This document shows, piece by piece, positions 38,301-47,545 of a DNA stretch of 64,000 nt. The stretch lies in assembly GCA_035048495.1 (NCBI GenBank), contig CM068547.1, positions 27,845,913 to 27,909,912 of the forward strand, read 5' to 3'. Position 1 is the stretch's first letter. The number at the start of each line of letters is the position of its first letter. The translations under genes and the position numbers were made by a program. The notes beneath the pieces are model-generated. The model was not told where the DNA came from. It made no database searches and saw only the letters and a program-made list of their open reading frames with translations. The DNA is from Euptelea pleiosperma. Taxonomy: Eukaryota; Streptophyta; Magnoliopsida; Ranunculales; Eupteleaceae.

Positions 38301-41300
38301 ATTGGACAGGAAAAAGGCACTCCAACCATCTCCTTATATCTCTCCACTCTCAACGAGTGGTGGATGCCCTGGGTTTCTACTTGGATTACAAATTAAATGT
38401 AAATTGGGCACTCCATCATTATGCATTTTTAACTTCATATGCCACTGCGATCCATTATTTTCCAATCACTTAGCAGGCCTTGAGCTCTAATACCACAAAC
38501 ACTCTTTCCTAAGCTCACTCAATAACAAACTTCTTAGTTCTTCGCACAACCCTTTACTTGGAAAGTGACTTTATACCCAAAAAACTTATCATTCCTTTCC
38601 TTCCATGTGCTCCAAAAAGAGTTGAAGCCAAGAAGGGAAGGATTCTTCATAGAATGCAATCTCTATTGCCAAAGAGCCCCAAAACAACTCTGCCACTTTC
38701 TTGAAAAGCCAAGCATATTGCAATTAAGGTGAGAAAATGATACATGATTTCGTTGATAACTGCATGGCGGATAAAAATATGATCAATTAATCACACATCA
38801 TGCAAATAGTAAGCAACAAGATTTCGATGTTGAAGAGGATCAAATATTAGTTTCACAATTTCCATCTAAGGGAAACTGTACTCTTTAGATTAGAGCATAT
38901 CACAATCGACCATGATCCACGAGGACAAGAAAAATCCCTAAAGAAGAATCCAAAGAAAATTTACCAAAGCTATGCCACTCAAAACTCTTGTTTCTAGCCT
39001 TTCTTGAGATAAGTAGACATCTTCTAGTTGATCCACCAACAATGATTATTTTCCTCCCGCAAATTTCTTTTAGAGACCCATCATTACCAATCCCCTATCA
39101 CATCAAAGTTAACACAAAAATGTGGGGGAATGCACTTCAATGGCCTAAATATGAGGCAGCGCGCCTTGACCAAAAGATTCAAACCAACCATCCCCACCCC
39201 ACCACGGACCTATCACCTCAGGAGGTCTCGAGATATCCAAATCCCAAGAACGGATTTCTTCTTTTAATTTTAATCCGAATCTCCCTGCCTATTTGAAGAA
39301 TTGAAAATGACAATGGAGGGAGAAGGAAGGACATGCTACTGTGATAGAAAATAAAGGAATTCATTACGAAAATAAAAGGAAATGAGAGAAATTACCCCAA
39401 ATGTATCTCATTATCTACTTTCCTCTCCCTACCAAAATGGAAGAGAGAGCTCTCCCTTGCCTCCCTTCTTACATGCTCCCACTTGATTCCCAAAATTTTC
39501 AAATGATTCCTCTTTTAACAAAAATGAAAAAATGCACAAAAATGCATCAGATATCCCATCCTAAACGTGACCACGCCACAAAAAAAAGACCATAACAAAT
39601 GAGAAAAAAATATTTATGAAAAAAAATCTACAAAATGTCAATCTATTTCATATGGGAAAAAGAGATTTTTGTTGTTATTTACCCTAAAATAGCTTAATAA
39701 TATTTGACCACAAGTGGAACTAAAAAGGCATGAAAGACAAAGGTTTGCACCTATTTTAAAACCTCAGTGGATGAGGTGTATTCCTCACGAGCATTTTCAC
39801 TTTTTTAATAAGTCTCAAGGTGTAGGCGCAAGCCTGGAGCACCTTTTAAAACAATGATTCAAACCACTTTATTAGAAAATGAAGAACCTCCCCCCAATAA
39901 CTATCCTATATAAACTAGGGAAAGAGCAACATAAATTGCCATCACCCCCAACTCCTTCATATCACATTTCTCCATAACTCACGGTCACGGTACAACAAAA
40001 CAGAGAACTCCCATAGTCGTTTTGTATTATTTCCTTATCTTAATAAAAATCTCTTTACTTATTTTTAAAATACAATAAAAAGGAAAAAGGACTTTTTTGC
40101 CTAACCCCCATAGTTGATTGGCCAAACTAGCAAAACACCCAACATTTTCAATTTATTGGTGACTCTCCCTTTGACTAAGGTCAATGTTGTTGACCAAAGA
40201 CGTAAGTGAACGTCCTCCCTCTAAAGGTGTTAGACATTTGCAAAATGACAAAAGTGCCCATGAACCACCTTTATTCTTGCGTCCTAGGGCAGATGAATGG
40301 AACAATACATATGAAATAGCACAAAGAGTAAATCACTAGGATGTATTTTAAGTGAGACATAGCTTTCCCAATTAGTCATAATCTGACTTAAATCCCAATA
40401 AATAAACTTACAACATCCTAAAGTTCTCATAAATCATATAGGCTGTAATTTTTGTTCTACAAACAAATTTGAAATACAAAGAGTACGTTCACAAATGACA
40501 AACACAGACTCTACATGTATTACTCTTCAAGGAGTCCAACTCAGCATGGTATGTTTTATTTTAGATCTAATACAAATAGTTGTTGACAAGTTACTTCATA
40601 GCTTTATGTTAGATCTGAACCTGTATTTTAGATCTAATACAGGTTTAATTCGCACAGCTTTATGATAGGTTTGGATCTAATACAAATACAAAATACAAAC
40701 ATATCTTGATCTATTTGAACTAGATCTAGAATCCCCTCATAGATCCAATAATATACTCGCAAATGAGAAAAGGAAATAGTATTGAAAGCATTTTCAGTTT
40801 ACTTCACAACTAAAACATTAGCAATATAATTTAGAATACCCTCGTCGATCCAAAATAGTATAAACTAAAGAGCAAAAGCATAAAAGGAATGCTCTCACAT
40901 GTATAAAATACTAGCTTTGTCATATCCAATCAGTACATGTTCCCATTATTCTAGGCATTCCAATCAATGTTAACCTCTTGGATGGGCCATACTCGAAAAA
41001 TCACCGATATCATACTGTCCAAGCCATCTATGTAATATGTATGATCTTTTAATACCAAGGTAAATTAGTTATCTGGATTTGGTTTTCTTTTCTTCTCTTT
41101 TCTTTTTTTTCCTTTCTGGGTTTTTACACTGTTAATCTTATCTCTTTCTTCTGGGTTTTTTACTTGCTCGTTACCCTGTTGAACTAGTGTGGAGAGATTG
41201 AAGAACTCTGCAACGTAAAGCTTTTCCCTATATCATATTGTCCAAGTCACCCAATTTATCAGGAAAGTTCAGACTATGTGATCTTTTAATCAAGGTAAAT

Positions 41301-42126
41301 TAGTTATCTGGATTTCATTTTTTTCTTTTTTGTTTTCTTCCTTTCTGTGTTTTTAAGTTGCTAATCTTATCACTTTCTTCTGGGTTTTTTACTTGCTCAT
41401 TACCCTGTTGGACTAGTGCTCTTGCTGACTCGAATTGATTATTGTTTTGGGGATTCTGCATTATCATTACATCCGGGACGATGCAATCGGATTTAGTGAT
41501 CTTTTACATAGCATTGAAAAAAAAAATTGAGGTCTTTAATATCACCGACTTGAGTTCAAAACCTATCTTTATGAACTAATCTACTGTTTTCTTATGAATT
41601 TTTTTCTCTTAAATGATAAGAATTTCCATTATTACTCGCATTAATTAAATGATAAGAAAACATTTAATTGGTCATTATATCAACTAAAATTAGAGAAAAT
41701 TGAGAGAGAGAAAGAGAGAGAGAGAGAAGGGGGGAGACAAACCCTGGGCGAATTCCGGGAGAAATCGAGAGTGAAAGTGCGCCAGCGCCGTCCGATTTCG
41801 AACTCACGGTCGATTTCGCGGGCCCGGTCGGCGGCGGATTGAGCGACGGTGCTGATGCGGCGAGAGACGGAGTATCGACGGTCGATACGTTCGGCGGCTT
41901 TCCTGGCGTCGTAGAGGAGCTGCTCGAAACCATCATTAGCGTTTCGCCACGCGTCCTTCCAAGCCTCGCCGGAGGCCACTCGCTTCGCGAAGCCGTCGAA
42001 ATCACTGCGGCGGAAGGCCTGGATTGTCGACACGTGCCGCGTCGAGAGAGTTCGTCGTTGGCTGTAATGGTGGGATTTTGAGGAGGACAATAAGGGATGC
42101 CATGGCAGGCTCGTCGCCATGTCCAC
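22284..42126 (-). CDS. Plastid membrane protein with C-terminal zinc-ribbon-like motif, 4 exons, 249 aa
   Basis: Exons in transcript order are 41743-42126, 36559-36612, 30046-30171 and 22284-22469, with every junction GT-AG and phase 0. Residues 1-40 are Ser/Arg-rich like a transit peptide. Residues 40-128 are charged and helical (WKDAWRNANDGFEQL, ARKAAERIDRRY, ADRAREIDREFE). Residues 147-188 form one or two hydrophobic segments (TIFFLWFALSGWMFRILIF and the following WVLPFAAPLL). Residues 189-249 carry C191xxC194 and C208xxC211, then a Gly/Arg stretch and an acidic tail ending DVEFEEK. It looks like a plant-wide, poorly characterised plastid membrane family; I cannot give it a symbol. The start at 42126 was chosen because it opens the frame that splices correctly. 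Met-42120 is an alternative. Introns are 5.1, 6.4 and 7.6 kb. Confidence 0.88.
22645..22674. repeat. 14-bp-arm hairpin with 2-nt spacer
   Basis: GAGCTTGGACCCAC is followed by TG and then its exact reverse complement. It is within intron 3 and not obviously part of a known element. Confidence 0.85.
24514..24528. repeat. G15 homopolymer
   Basis: Fifteen consecutive G on the plus strand, in an intron. The length may be uncertain in the assembly because such runs are hard to sequence. Confidence 0.9.
25694..25740 (-). mobile_element. Ultra-short retroposition scar: 13-bp insert, 17-bp TSD
   Basis: GAGCATGAATCCTATTT occurs at 25694-25710 and 25724-25740. The insert at 25711-25723 is, on the minus strand, ACTTATCAAAAAA. 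This is the same terminus as the LINE at 16519-16872 with only six A. It is the shortest of the set and has the longest duplication. Confidence 0.85.
25838..27377 (-). mobile_element. Second hAT-like copy, inverted, with a nested insertion
   Basis: Read on the minus strand it matches 14249-15294 in order, including the blocks around 27100-27250 (GAGCTCAAATGGGATGTTTC) and TTTCGACCAGTGTG near its left end. The right terminus keeps AAATTTATTTCCTTG (ending about 27377). The left terminus has diverged and no terminal repeat is clear there. It is longer than the first copy because of the insert at 25977-26292. Confidence 0.75.
25977..26292 (+). mobile_element. Solo-LTR-like insert nested in the second hAT-like copy
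   Basis: The sequence from TGTAAGG (25977) to CCTTAACA (26292) is absent from the homologous place in the first hAT copy, so it is a later insertion. It has TG...CA ends, a TATA-like CTATAAATAAG near 26180, and a perfect palindrome TGTCACGTGACA near 26033. Flanks AAGTATTAGAATA and AAGTTTAGAAAA look like a diverged longer duplication rather than a clean 5-bp one, so the class is uncertain. Confidence 0.5.
27805..28192. mobile_element. Long fold-back element, copy 1
   Basis: The left arm runs from TCAGGATATTCTTAC through GGCTCCATGAGGCCCACGTG to GATGAGTCA. The right arm mirrors it and ends GTAAGAATATCCTGA. Immediately inside the outer arms stand smaller hairpins built from TTTTTGGTGAGGATGA and its complement. 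Non-coding; about 390 bp. Confidence 0.7.
28667..28707 (-). mobile_element. Ultra-short retroposition scar: 19-bp insert, 11-bp TSD
   Basis: GCATACCTACC stands at 28667-28677 and 28697-28707. The insert 28678-28696 reads ATTTATTCATTAGAAAAAA on the minus strand. The A-tail is short, but the clean duplication supports retroposition. Confidence 0.75.
28731..29036. mobile_element. Long fold-back element, copy 2 (double hairpin)
   Basis: Outer arms GGAGATGAGTTAAGGGCTGA and its counterpart ending CCTTGACTCATCTCC enclose two internal hairpins. Each hairpin is formed by GGGCTGATTT...ATGATCTC facing GAGATC...AAATCAGCCC. It is related to 27805-28192 and to fragments at 31376-31490, 43985-44040 and 62655-62850. 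Confidence 0.7.
30992..32022. mobile_element. Mutator-like non-autonomous element, 1013 bp, perfect 9-bp TSD
   Basis: AAAGAAATA flanks both ends (30992-31000, 32014-32022). The element 31001-32013 begins CGGAAAATT and ends AATTTTCCG. Its terminal inverted repeats are about 106 bp, of which 31014-31106 and 31908-32000 are nearly identical (two mismatches in 93). Nine-base targets and long TIRs define Mutator-like elements. Inside are at least eight copies of a palindromic motif such as CGCCCTTTAAAAGGGCG. A GC-richer core at about 31600-31740 is unlike its surroundings and may be captured host sequence. No transposase. It is inserted into the tail of an older minus-strand LINE-like sequence (TTTTTTTTGATCGGTA at 30973). 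Confidence 0.9.
31376..31490. repeat. Fold-back fragment inside the Mutator-like element
   Basis: GGTGAGGATGATCTCCTCAC is followed by its near complement GTGAGGAGATCATCCTCAC, then the downstream block found in the 27805 and 28731 elements. It was either carried by the Mutator-like element or inserted later. Confidence 0.65.
32298..32527. repeat. (TC)n microsatellite and a 118-bp-spaced direct duplication
   Basis: TC repeats occupy 32298-32328. The block GTGGATCTTTAACCCAAACA...CGCGGGAAGTGAGA occurs at 32329-32391 and again at 32447-32527, with an 18-bp internal extra stretch in the second. Confidence 0.8.
32634..34760 (-). mobile_element. RTE-clade LINE, inactive, minus strand
   Basis: Reading right to left, the fragments give TKxxEI-like N-terminal pieces around 34695-34435, then LVKDEEIQEWWKTYFHKLLN and ALGTDGIPIEVWKCME (34384-34004). 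Next come the reverse transcriptase blocks HMVLIDLEKAYDRVPRKL (33767-33561), QGSTLSPYLFVLVMDE (about 33500-33450) and the catalytic region. There the usual FADD reads SANDIVLVDE (about 33376-33410). The 3' end has the conserved CCCATATCGTTGGGAAAAGG and a GATGATGATC tail at about 32640. Frames are broken by stops and by a scar at 34477-34526, so it is a relic. Confidence 0.88.
34477..34526 (-). mobile_element. Ultra-short retroposition scar inside the RTE LINE: 18-bp insert, 16-bp TSD
   Basis: ATGGATTGTTGAACCT occurs at 34477-34492 and 34511-34526. The 18-bp insert reads TACCAATAAAAAAAAAAA on the minus strand. Because it splits the LINE frame, it is younger than that LINE. Confidence 0.85.
34931..34973 (+). 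mobile_element. Ultra-short retroposition scar: 23-bp insert, 10-bp TSD
   Basis: TAGAAGTCTA occurs at 34931-34940 and 34964-34973. The insert ACCTATA plus an A-rich tail (34941-34963) lies between. A-rich surroundings make this the weakest member of the set. Confidence 0.65.
35643..36122. mobile_element. hAT-like MITE, 464 bp, perfect 8-bp TSD
   Basis: GCTCAGAT flanks both sides (35643-35650, 36115-36122). The element 35651-36114 starts CAGGGCCGTCTC and ends GAGCCGGCCCTG, an inverted repeat of the CAGGGCCGGC type known for plant hAT elements. Subterminal GGCCTAAGGCG motifs face each other. No transposase. Confidence 0.9.
37603..37646. repeat. Hairpin with perfect 16-bp arms and 12-nt loop
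   Basis: TGGCGTTTTTAGGTGC is followed by a 12-base loop and its exact complement, then a run of A and TTCTCC. A diverged copy (TGGCATTTTTAAGTGC...AAAACGCCA, then AAAAAAATTCTC) stands at 59763-59820. The pair suggests a small dispersed family. Confidence 0.8.
37843..38207 (+). mobile_element. MITE of the CTATGTAAC family, most complete copy
   Basis: It opens CTATATAACAAGGACAC and closes GTCCTTGTTACATAG, forming terminal inverted repeats. Next to them lie GTGTCAGTGTCCGACACG and CCGACACGGC motifs. The flanking nonamers CATGTTGAG and ATTGTTGAC share TGTTGA and may be a decayed 9-bp target. Confidence 0.75.
38480..39290 (-). mobile_element. Degraded L1-type LINE fragment
   Basis: On the minus strand short frame pieces include SFWSTWKERNDKFFGYK, the tail signature of plant L1 ORF2 and comparable to MWAVWKEWNSHSFEGKE at 16570. 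Stops and frameshifts are frequent. The extent is approximate. Confidence 0.55.
41700..41730. repeat. GA-rich microsatellite next to the intron 1 donor of the membrane-protein gene
   Basis: On the transcribed strand this is a CT-rich tract starting about 13 nt after the donor at 41742. The same placement of a CT tract is seen in the GTPase gene at 292-316. Confidence 0.8.
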
Positions 42127-43045
42127 ACAAACACACAGGTGACCAGACGGACGCAGGGAGGGTTACGACGGCTGCGCAGTTTTAGGAGAAGCTTGTAACG
42201 AACCTCGCTACTAAGATGATGAGGGGTGGTTCTAGCGTGTACGTTGAGGGTTCATAGCGTTATAGTGCGCTCCTTTTGGATTCTGAGGTTCGGAACTCAG
42301 AGGCTGCTCAGGGAACAAATGGCACAACATGATACGATCTGGCCCCCCGTTTTAAAAATCAAATATCAACACCTATGACCAAAACTACCGCAACAATCCT
42401 TGGCCTTTTCACTGTCGGGGCCCACCACTTTTTTTCGGCCAATTTATAGACTGGCGGCACGTGCATTGCACGTGAGCGGGCTTCCAGTGAAGCCCGTGTC
42501 GGGGGCGTGCCCCCAACCCTGCCCCAGTTTTGGCTTTATAATAGTACAAATAGATTGATAGAATTTCTACAGGAAAATATCTCTCTCCGTTCGATAAATC
42601 ACACCACCGTAGCCTTGGTCCCAACCCTAAGTTAGTAAATTCGCATGTTATACGCGTTTAATATCCGAATTTTTGGTTTGGTTTTTAAGAAACGTTTAAT
42701 ACTTCCGTATAAAATAAAATAAAATCAGAAAAAGTCACAAATTTTAAGATTATACGAATAAAATACATATTATTCGCCTTTAATACATGAATTTTGTATT
42801 TTTTTTTAAAATAAAAATGTATTAAACTGCTACATAAAGTGAAAAAAATGGTAAAATTCAAACTTTTAAAGGCTAAACGAATATAACATTTCAACAATGA
42901 CTGAATTTTTTACCAAATTTTTTTATCCTGAAATCGAATTAAACTCAAACTTTTCTCGTTCCGAATCTTTGCGGTATACCGAATTGCTAACTAAAGTCCC
43001 AACTTCCTAATTCCCTCCACCATTTTTAACCCATCAACCTGTGTA
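42127..43045. promoter_or_regulatory. Upstream region of the plastid membrane gene, with three palindromes
   Basis: Palindromes stand close together: CACGTGCATTGCACGTG (42458-42474, with two CACGTG cores), CGGGCTTCCAGTGAAGCCCG (42477-42496) and GGGGGCGTGCCCCC (42501-42514). CACGTG is the plant G-box core bound by bZIP and bHLH factors, so promoter function is possible. However, tightly packed palindromes also occur at the ends of transposons. The rest is AT-rich with nothing recognised. Confidence 0.4.
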
Positions 43046-43690
43046 ATGTATCGTACAAAATTACGTCGAAGCTTCCCGTTTAAAGAGCGTTATGGACAAA
43101 ATCATCGCGCAACTTTCATTCCAGGGAGACAAATTTCAGACAATACTTTGTTAGCTCGGGAAGCTTTCATATTATTAAAAGAAAAAAAAAAGGTAAAGGA
43201 GTTGTTGGCCATCAAATTAGATATGTCAAAAGCTTATGATCGGATGGAATGGCCTTTTCTTTGCGGCACCTTGCTTGTGATTGGCTTCTACTCAAAGTGG
43301 ATCAACTGGATGATGAATTGTGTGTCGACTACAAACTTCCCTATCAAGCTCAATGGCTTCCCTTATGGGTTTTTTGAGTCCTCCCGGGGTCTTCGCTAAG
43401 GGGACCCTCTATCTCCTTTCCTTTTCATTTTAGGAATGAGCGTACTTTCTTTGATGCCCCAAGCATCAGAAAACAGCTATAAACTTCATGGAATCAAATT
43501 CTCTCAAGCCTATCCCCCCATCTCAAACCTCATCGATCTTGGCTGATGACTGCATTCTGTTTTGTCGAGCCAACCTGGTGGAAGCGGGAAATCTTAGGGA
43601 TTTGATTCAGTCTTTCTGTCAAGTGTTGTCATTATGCTTTCAAAGTCCAAATGATTCTGAAAATCTCTCCAATTTCACAAATTAATGAAG
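43046..43690 (+). pseudogene. L1-type LINE reverse transcriptase fragment, inactive
   Basis: The frame shows TFIPGRQISDNTLLAREAF, then LAIKLDMSKAYDRMEWPFL (catalytic block A), CVSTTNFPIKLNG and ESSRGLR. A stop replaces the Gln codon before GDPLSPFLFILG. After a frame change comes LADDCILFCRAN, the YADD box with Leu for Tyr. It is a 5'- and 3'-truncated relic in the spacer between two host genes. Confidence 0.9.
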
Positions 43691-45744
43691 ATGCATTGTT
43701 AGCTAACAATCTAACAATGCATGAAACCCACTTACTCAAAACAGGTCTAAAACACTAAAGATACAAAAGACAAAATCCAGCTATGGATTGCACAAAATTC
43801 TACAAGAAATTGATGATTCCAACTTGAACCAGAAAAGTGTAAATGTAAGTAAACTGGAAGTTTGAAATCGCCATTTCCAAGCCAACAAAAATCAATAATG
43901 ATTTAAGATCCAGACTTGCTCCACCCGATTCAATTAATTGACCAAATACATGAAATGCACCACGAGATCACACGCACACGTGTAATGTCGAAATGAGCTG
44001 ATTTTTGTGAGGATGAATCAGAGAAAAAAAAAACATTTCTAAACAATCAAAATTTAAGATCCCAACTAAATTTTTTTTTTTTTTTGTGAGAAAGCAAAGA
44101 GCAACAATGAGGCATCTGGATCACCATATATAAACATGTGATCCACTTAACTCCAATATGGACCGTTCATTCACCGGATCAACTCCTGGTTGGCTGTCTC
44201 CAAAATCAATTATAGCTTAAAAGGACAACCCATTAGACAATCTGAACACACCCAGCAGCAGCTGAGTTATCTATAAGCCCAACACATCGATGGGTTAAAT
44301 TCAGGAGACAACCATGTCATGAATGCATCAAACTACTCAGTAAGGTCTAGATGATGTAATATGTTATAGAGTACAAAGTAAACTACAAAACAATATCATT
44401 AATCCAACCTTTAATTATGCAACAAGGGATCCACATTTTAACAAATCTTCGAACCAGTCATGGAAGTTGTAAATTATTGAGAGCTCTTACCCATTCTAGC
44501 TGTGGTCTGACATGCTTGAGATTCACAGAAAAATCTCGATGATTATGAGGCCGACAGCCATATTCACAATATACTACCAAGTAATAACCAAACAAGTCTA
44601 AATTGCCCATAAAGAAAAACCACTGAGTTCCATGTGCTGAACACTAAGTAAATACATATCAAATTAGTCTCCTAACCAAGAACAGGGGAGAGACGTAAGA
44701 AACGATGCCTCCAATGATTATAAACAAAAGATCATACCAAGATTATGTTTGAAACCACAATCAATTCCTCTCGGTTTCGATCTGATGGCGCTCCACAACT
44801 ATAACATATCCAAAAGCTTCAACTAGGCTGATAACCTACCAACTGTTCTAGGCCAACCAATATTGCATTAGAATATTAAAAGAACTAACCATCAAATTGA
44901 AAGATAACAAAGGGAAAGTAGTAATAAACAAAAAATCAGTTCACTACAAGAAACTGAACTTATATTTGGTAGTAAATGTAGAAAGCAGACTGTCCGATGT
45001 TCTTCAGTGATACCAAAGAAGATTAAATTCAAGCATTCAGTACCATACTGAGTTACTTGGTAAGGATGTCAGAGCCATCTTGAAGCCAATTTCACACAAG
45101 AAATGTTAGACCCTATACTTGAACTATTTGGTTTAAAAACAAAACTAATACTTGAACACAAGGACCTCGAGTTTATTATTGAATCAAACCTTCTCTTTTC
45201 TGATAAGATTGCAGCCTTCAAGTGAACTAGTACTGTGGAAAAACCTCTACAACAAGGCTCTCAGTGACATTGACATGGATGTTGCCCCACTTAGTGGAGA
45301 AACTAAATCCATGCCCCCATCATTTAGCACTTCAAAACCACTGCATGGTTATTTATAAGGGCTTGAAGAGGCACATGAAGAAAGGACAAGTAAGCATGAT
45401 CCAGTGGTGAAATCTTAAAGTGAGGAATGCAAAAGTTCTCTCATGAGTACTTACGACAACTTGTTCACAACACATGTCCCAGAAGCATAAAAGAAAAAAG
45501 GGTCAGGCCCCCGTGACCGGCCTTTTATGACCCGGCCCCTGAGACAGGCTTTTCGGGCATGGATTTCGAGAATCCAACTGTTGTGATAGTGCTAAGCTGG
45601 CATTCACTTTAAATTTTCTTGATAGAGAGTTCTTTTCTTTTGGTTTTAAAACTGTTGATCTCTTGGAAAGCAGAAGAATCAGCAGTTACAGGTAGATTGC
45701 ATATCTAAGAGTATTAGATGCGAGTGTTTACAGTCTGCTATTAT

Positions 45745-45935
45745 GATATGGGGTCGGCTACACAAATCCTGTTCTTCCATTCTATTTTGTCTAAAGCCAT
45801 CTTCCATTAAGACAAGTTTCTTAAAATCTCCTCTCAATACCCCAATCCATATCCGTTTTGGCCTTCACCTCACCCTTTCACAAACAAAATCATTGTAGAG
45901 CTCATGTTCTATAAACAACTTTCCTTTGAGTAGGC
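45745..45935 (-). mobile_element. 3'-end fragment of an RTE-type LINE
   Basis: GATATGGGGTCGGCTACACA through the TCTAAAGCCATC, TTAAAATCTCCTCTCA and CCGTTTTGGCCTTCACCTC blocks matches, in order, the start of the RTE relic at 32668. It is a short second copy of that family. Confidence 0.7.
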
Positions 45936-46121
45936 ATTAGGTGAAATTGTTATTTGATTTCCACTTTGGCCAGTTCTGAAGGATATGTTTCAAGGATTCT
46001 GCTATTTGGAAGAAAAAAATTTATTTGTAAATTGTGGAACCTTCTGATTGGAAACATGAGAACGAAGTGATTTTGTCATCATATTCTCTTTTGGGCATTA
46101 GAGTGAAATAGGAGTTACTAG

Positions 46122-46286
46122 CCCTTTTGAAGAGAAATTTTTTGAAGCAGCGAAGCAGTGGCCAATCACATGGCGCCATAATCTGCTGTTGCTTTCGGAC
46201 CAACCCAGAGATGCCTTTTGAACAACAGATTGTGGCGCCATGTGATTGGCCGCTGCTTCGTTGGTTCAAAAAATCACCCTTTTGAA
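46122..46286. mobile_element. Mutator-like MITE, 145 bp, perfect 10-bp TSD
   Basis: CCCTTTTGAA occurs at 46122-46131 and 46277-46286. The insert begins GAGAAATTTTTTGAAGC, and each arm contains GGCCAATCACATGGCGCCA or its complement. The arms cover most of the element. A relative lies at 918-1089, and a lone terminus (GCTTCAAAAAATTTCTC) at 46747-46763. Confidence 0.85.
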
Positions 46287-46670
46287 TGGGATACAACTTT
46301 TTGTGGGTCTACATGCCAAGTTAGGGGTATGCTTGTAAGTCTTCTTTTTAGGTAAAGATGATGTTTGAATTCATACTAGTATAAACTTGAAACAAAGGGG
46401 CTGTTACAGAAAAGAGCCAATGGAAAGGCAACCTGGATACCAGACAAACGAACTAATATATTAGTAGAAAAGACACATGGCTTCGGGACAAGGGAATGCT
46501 ACGAGTAAGTAGGGGGGAAGTTGATGGTGGTCCCTTTGGCAGCTACTAGATAGTTCAGAAGTGGTGCATTTTTTCCCCTAGAATCTGGGTGGGAGGTAGA
46601 GTTTGGAATAAGATGAACGGAGTGTCTTCTCTTCTAGATCATATGTTAGGATCATGTGAAAATTCAGTGT

Positions 46671-46765
46671 GATATTGCACCAGGTACACCAGGGTTAACC
46701 TGGCACAATATCATAGGCGCATGATTGCTGCTGCTAAATTTCCGCCGCTTCAAAAAATTTCTCCA
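46671..46765. repeat. Hairpin followed by a partial MULE-like MITE terminus
   Basis: GATATTGCACCAGGT faces ACCTGGCACAATATC across a short loop (46671-46712). Just after it the sequence reaches CCGCCGCTTCAAAAAATTTCTCC, the outer end of the family at 46132. Confidence 0.6.
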
Positions 46766-47545
46766 CACACTAATTATTACCAGTGCCAACGGCACTACCT
46801 GACAGAGGTCGCAAGTAAATTCAGGTGCCTTTGGTACTCAAATCTATTTTCAACCCTTGAAAAGATTAAAATCCAATTTTCGTGCATGTAAGTCTCACAA
46901 AAGCATTCATTAGATTGCTCAACCCGCAATTTCGTACCCTTTGTGCCATCTCAACAGCACAGTATCAACTCCCATGGGCCTGTTTGGACGGTCACAATTT
47001 TCTTGAGCCCCAATCTTTCCAAACACCTGAGGGAAGGCAGTGAGCAACTTTTGCTCTTGCCGCCAACACCAAAAGCATATTAATCAACATCTATTTTCTC
47101 GGTGCAACACATTTTGTTCATCCACATGCCCCTCCGCACCTAATAGAGTATGACCCTGCTCGAAAACAGACCTGTAGGTTGACCCTGAAAACTGGTGCAG
47201 AGTTGACTCAAAGCCAATTGGAATGCACGGAGACCCTGCATCCAGACACCTTGAATACAGAAATGCCCCCTATTTTCCCCTGCATCTTCAATAAAGTTTT
47301 CATCCGCCAAAGCTTACATCTGAGAAAAGCCCATGAATACTTTGCATTGGCAATTTTGAGAACAAGTTTTGTACAGTGGGCAGCAGTTACTGCTGAAAGA
47401 AAAGCTCAAACAACCACCCTCCCTGTATTGTGAGTACTAAAATACACAAGGCTCCCACATTTCGTGTGGATTCCTGAAATCCTTGCTTCCATTGGCAGAA
47501 ATCTTCATATAACTTATTGATATTTCTTCCTCGTGCATCCTTCAC

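Larger units (their letters stand above)
36613..41742. other. Intron 1 of the plastid membrane gene, 5.1 kb
   Basis: The intron holds a 16-bp-arm hairpin (37603-37646), a CTATGTAAC-family MITE (37843-38207), a degraded LINE (38480-39290) and GA repeats next to the donor (41700-41730). Between about 39300 and 41690 only AT-rich sequence was seen, with a repeated block of TTTACTTGCTC[AG]TTACCCTGTTG near 41160 and 41390. Confidence 0.65.
43691..47545. other. Spacer between the LINE relic and BUD13
   Basis: This is the 3' flank of BUD13 and the far upstream region of the membrane-protein gene. It holds an RTE fragment, a MULE-like MITE, a hairpin and a partial MITE. The longest open stretches (for example 47179-47433) show no recognisable protein and are taken as chance. 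Confidence 0.5.

Noticed and set aside
41664..42134. A longer minus-strand frame overlapping exon 1 of the membrane-protein gene
   Set aside because: It is rich in Ser and Pro and cannot be joined to exon 2 in frame. The frame starting at 42126 gives the coherent protein.
44055..44090. T-run as a further ultra-short retroposition scar
   Set aside because: No direct repeat flanks it, so it is treated as a plain homopolymer.
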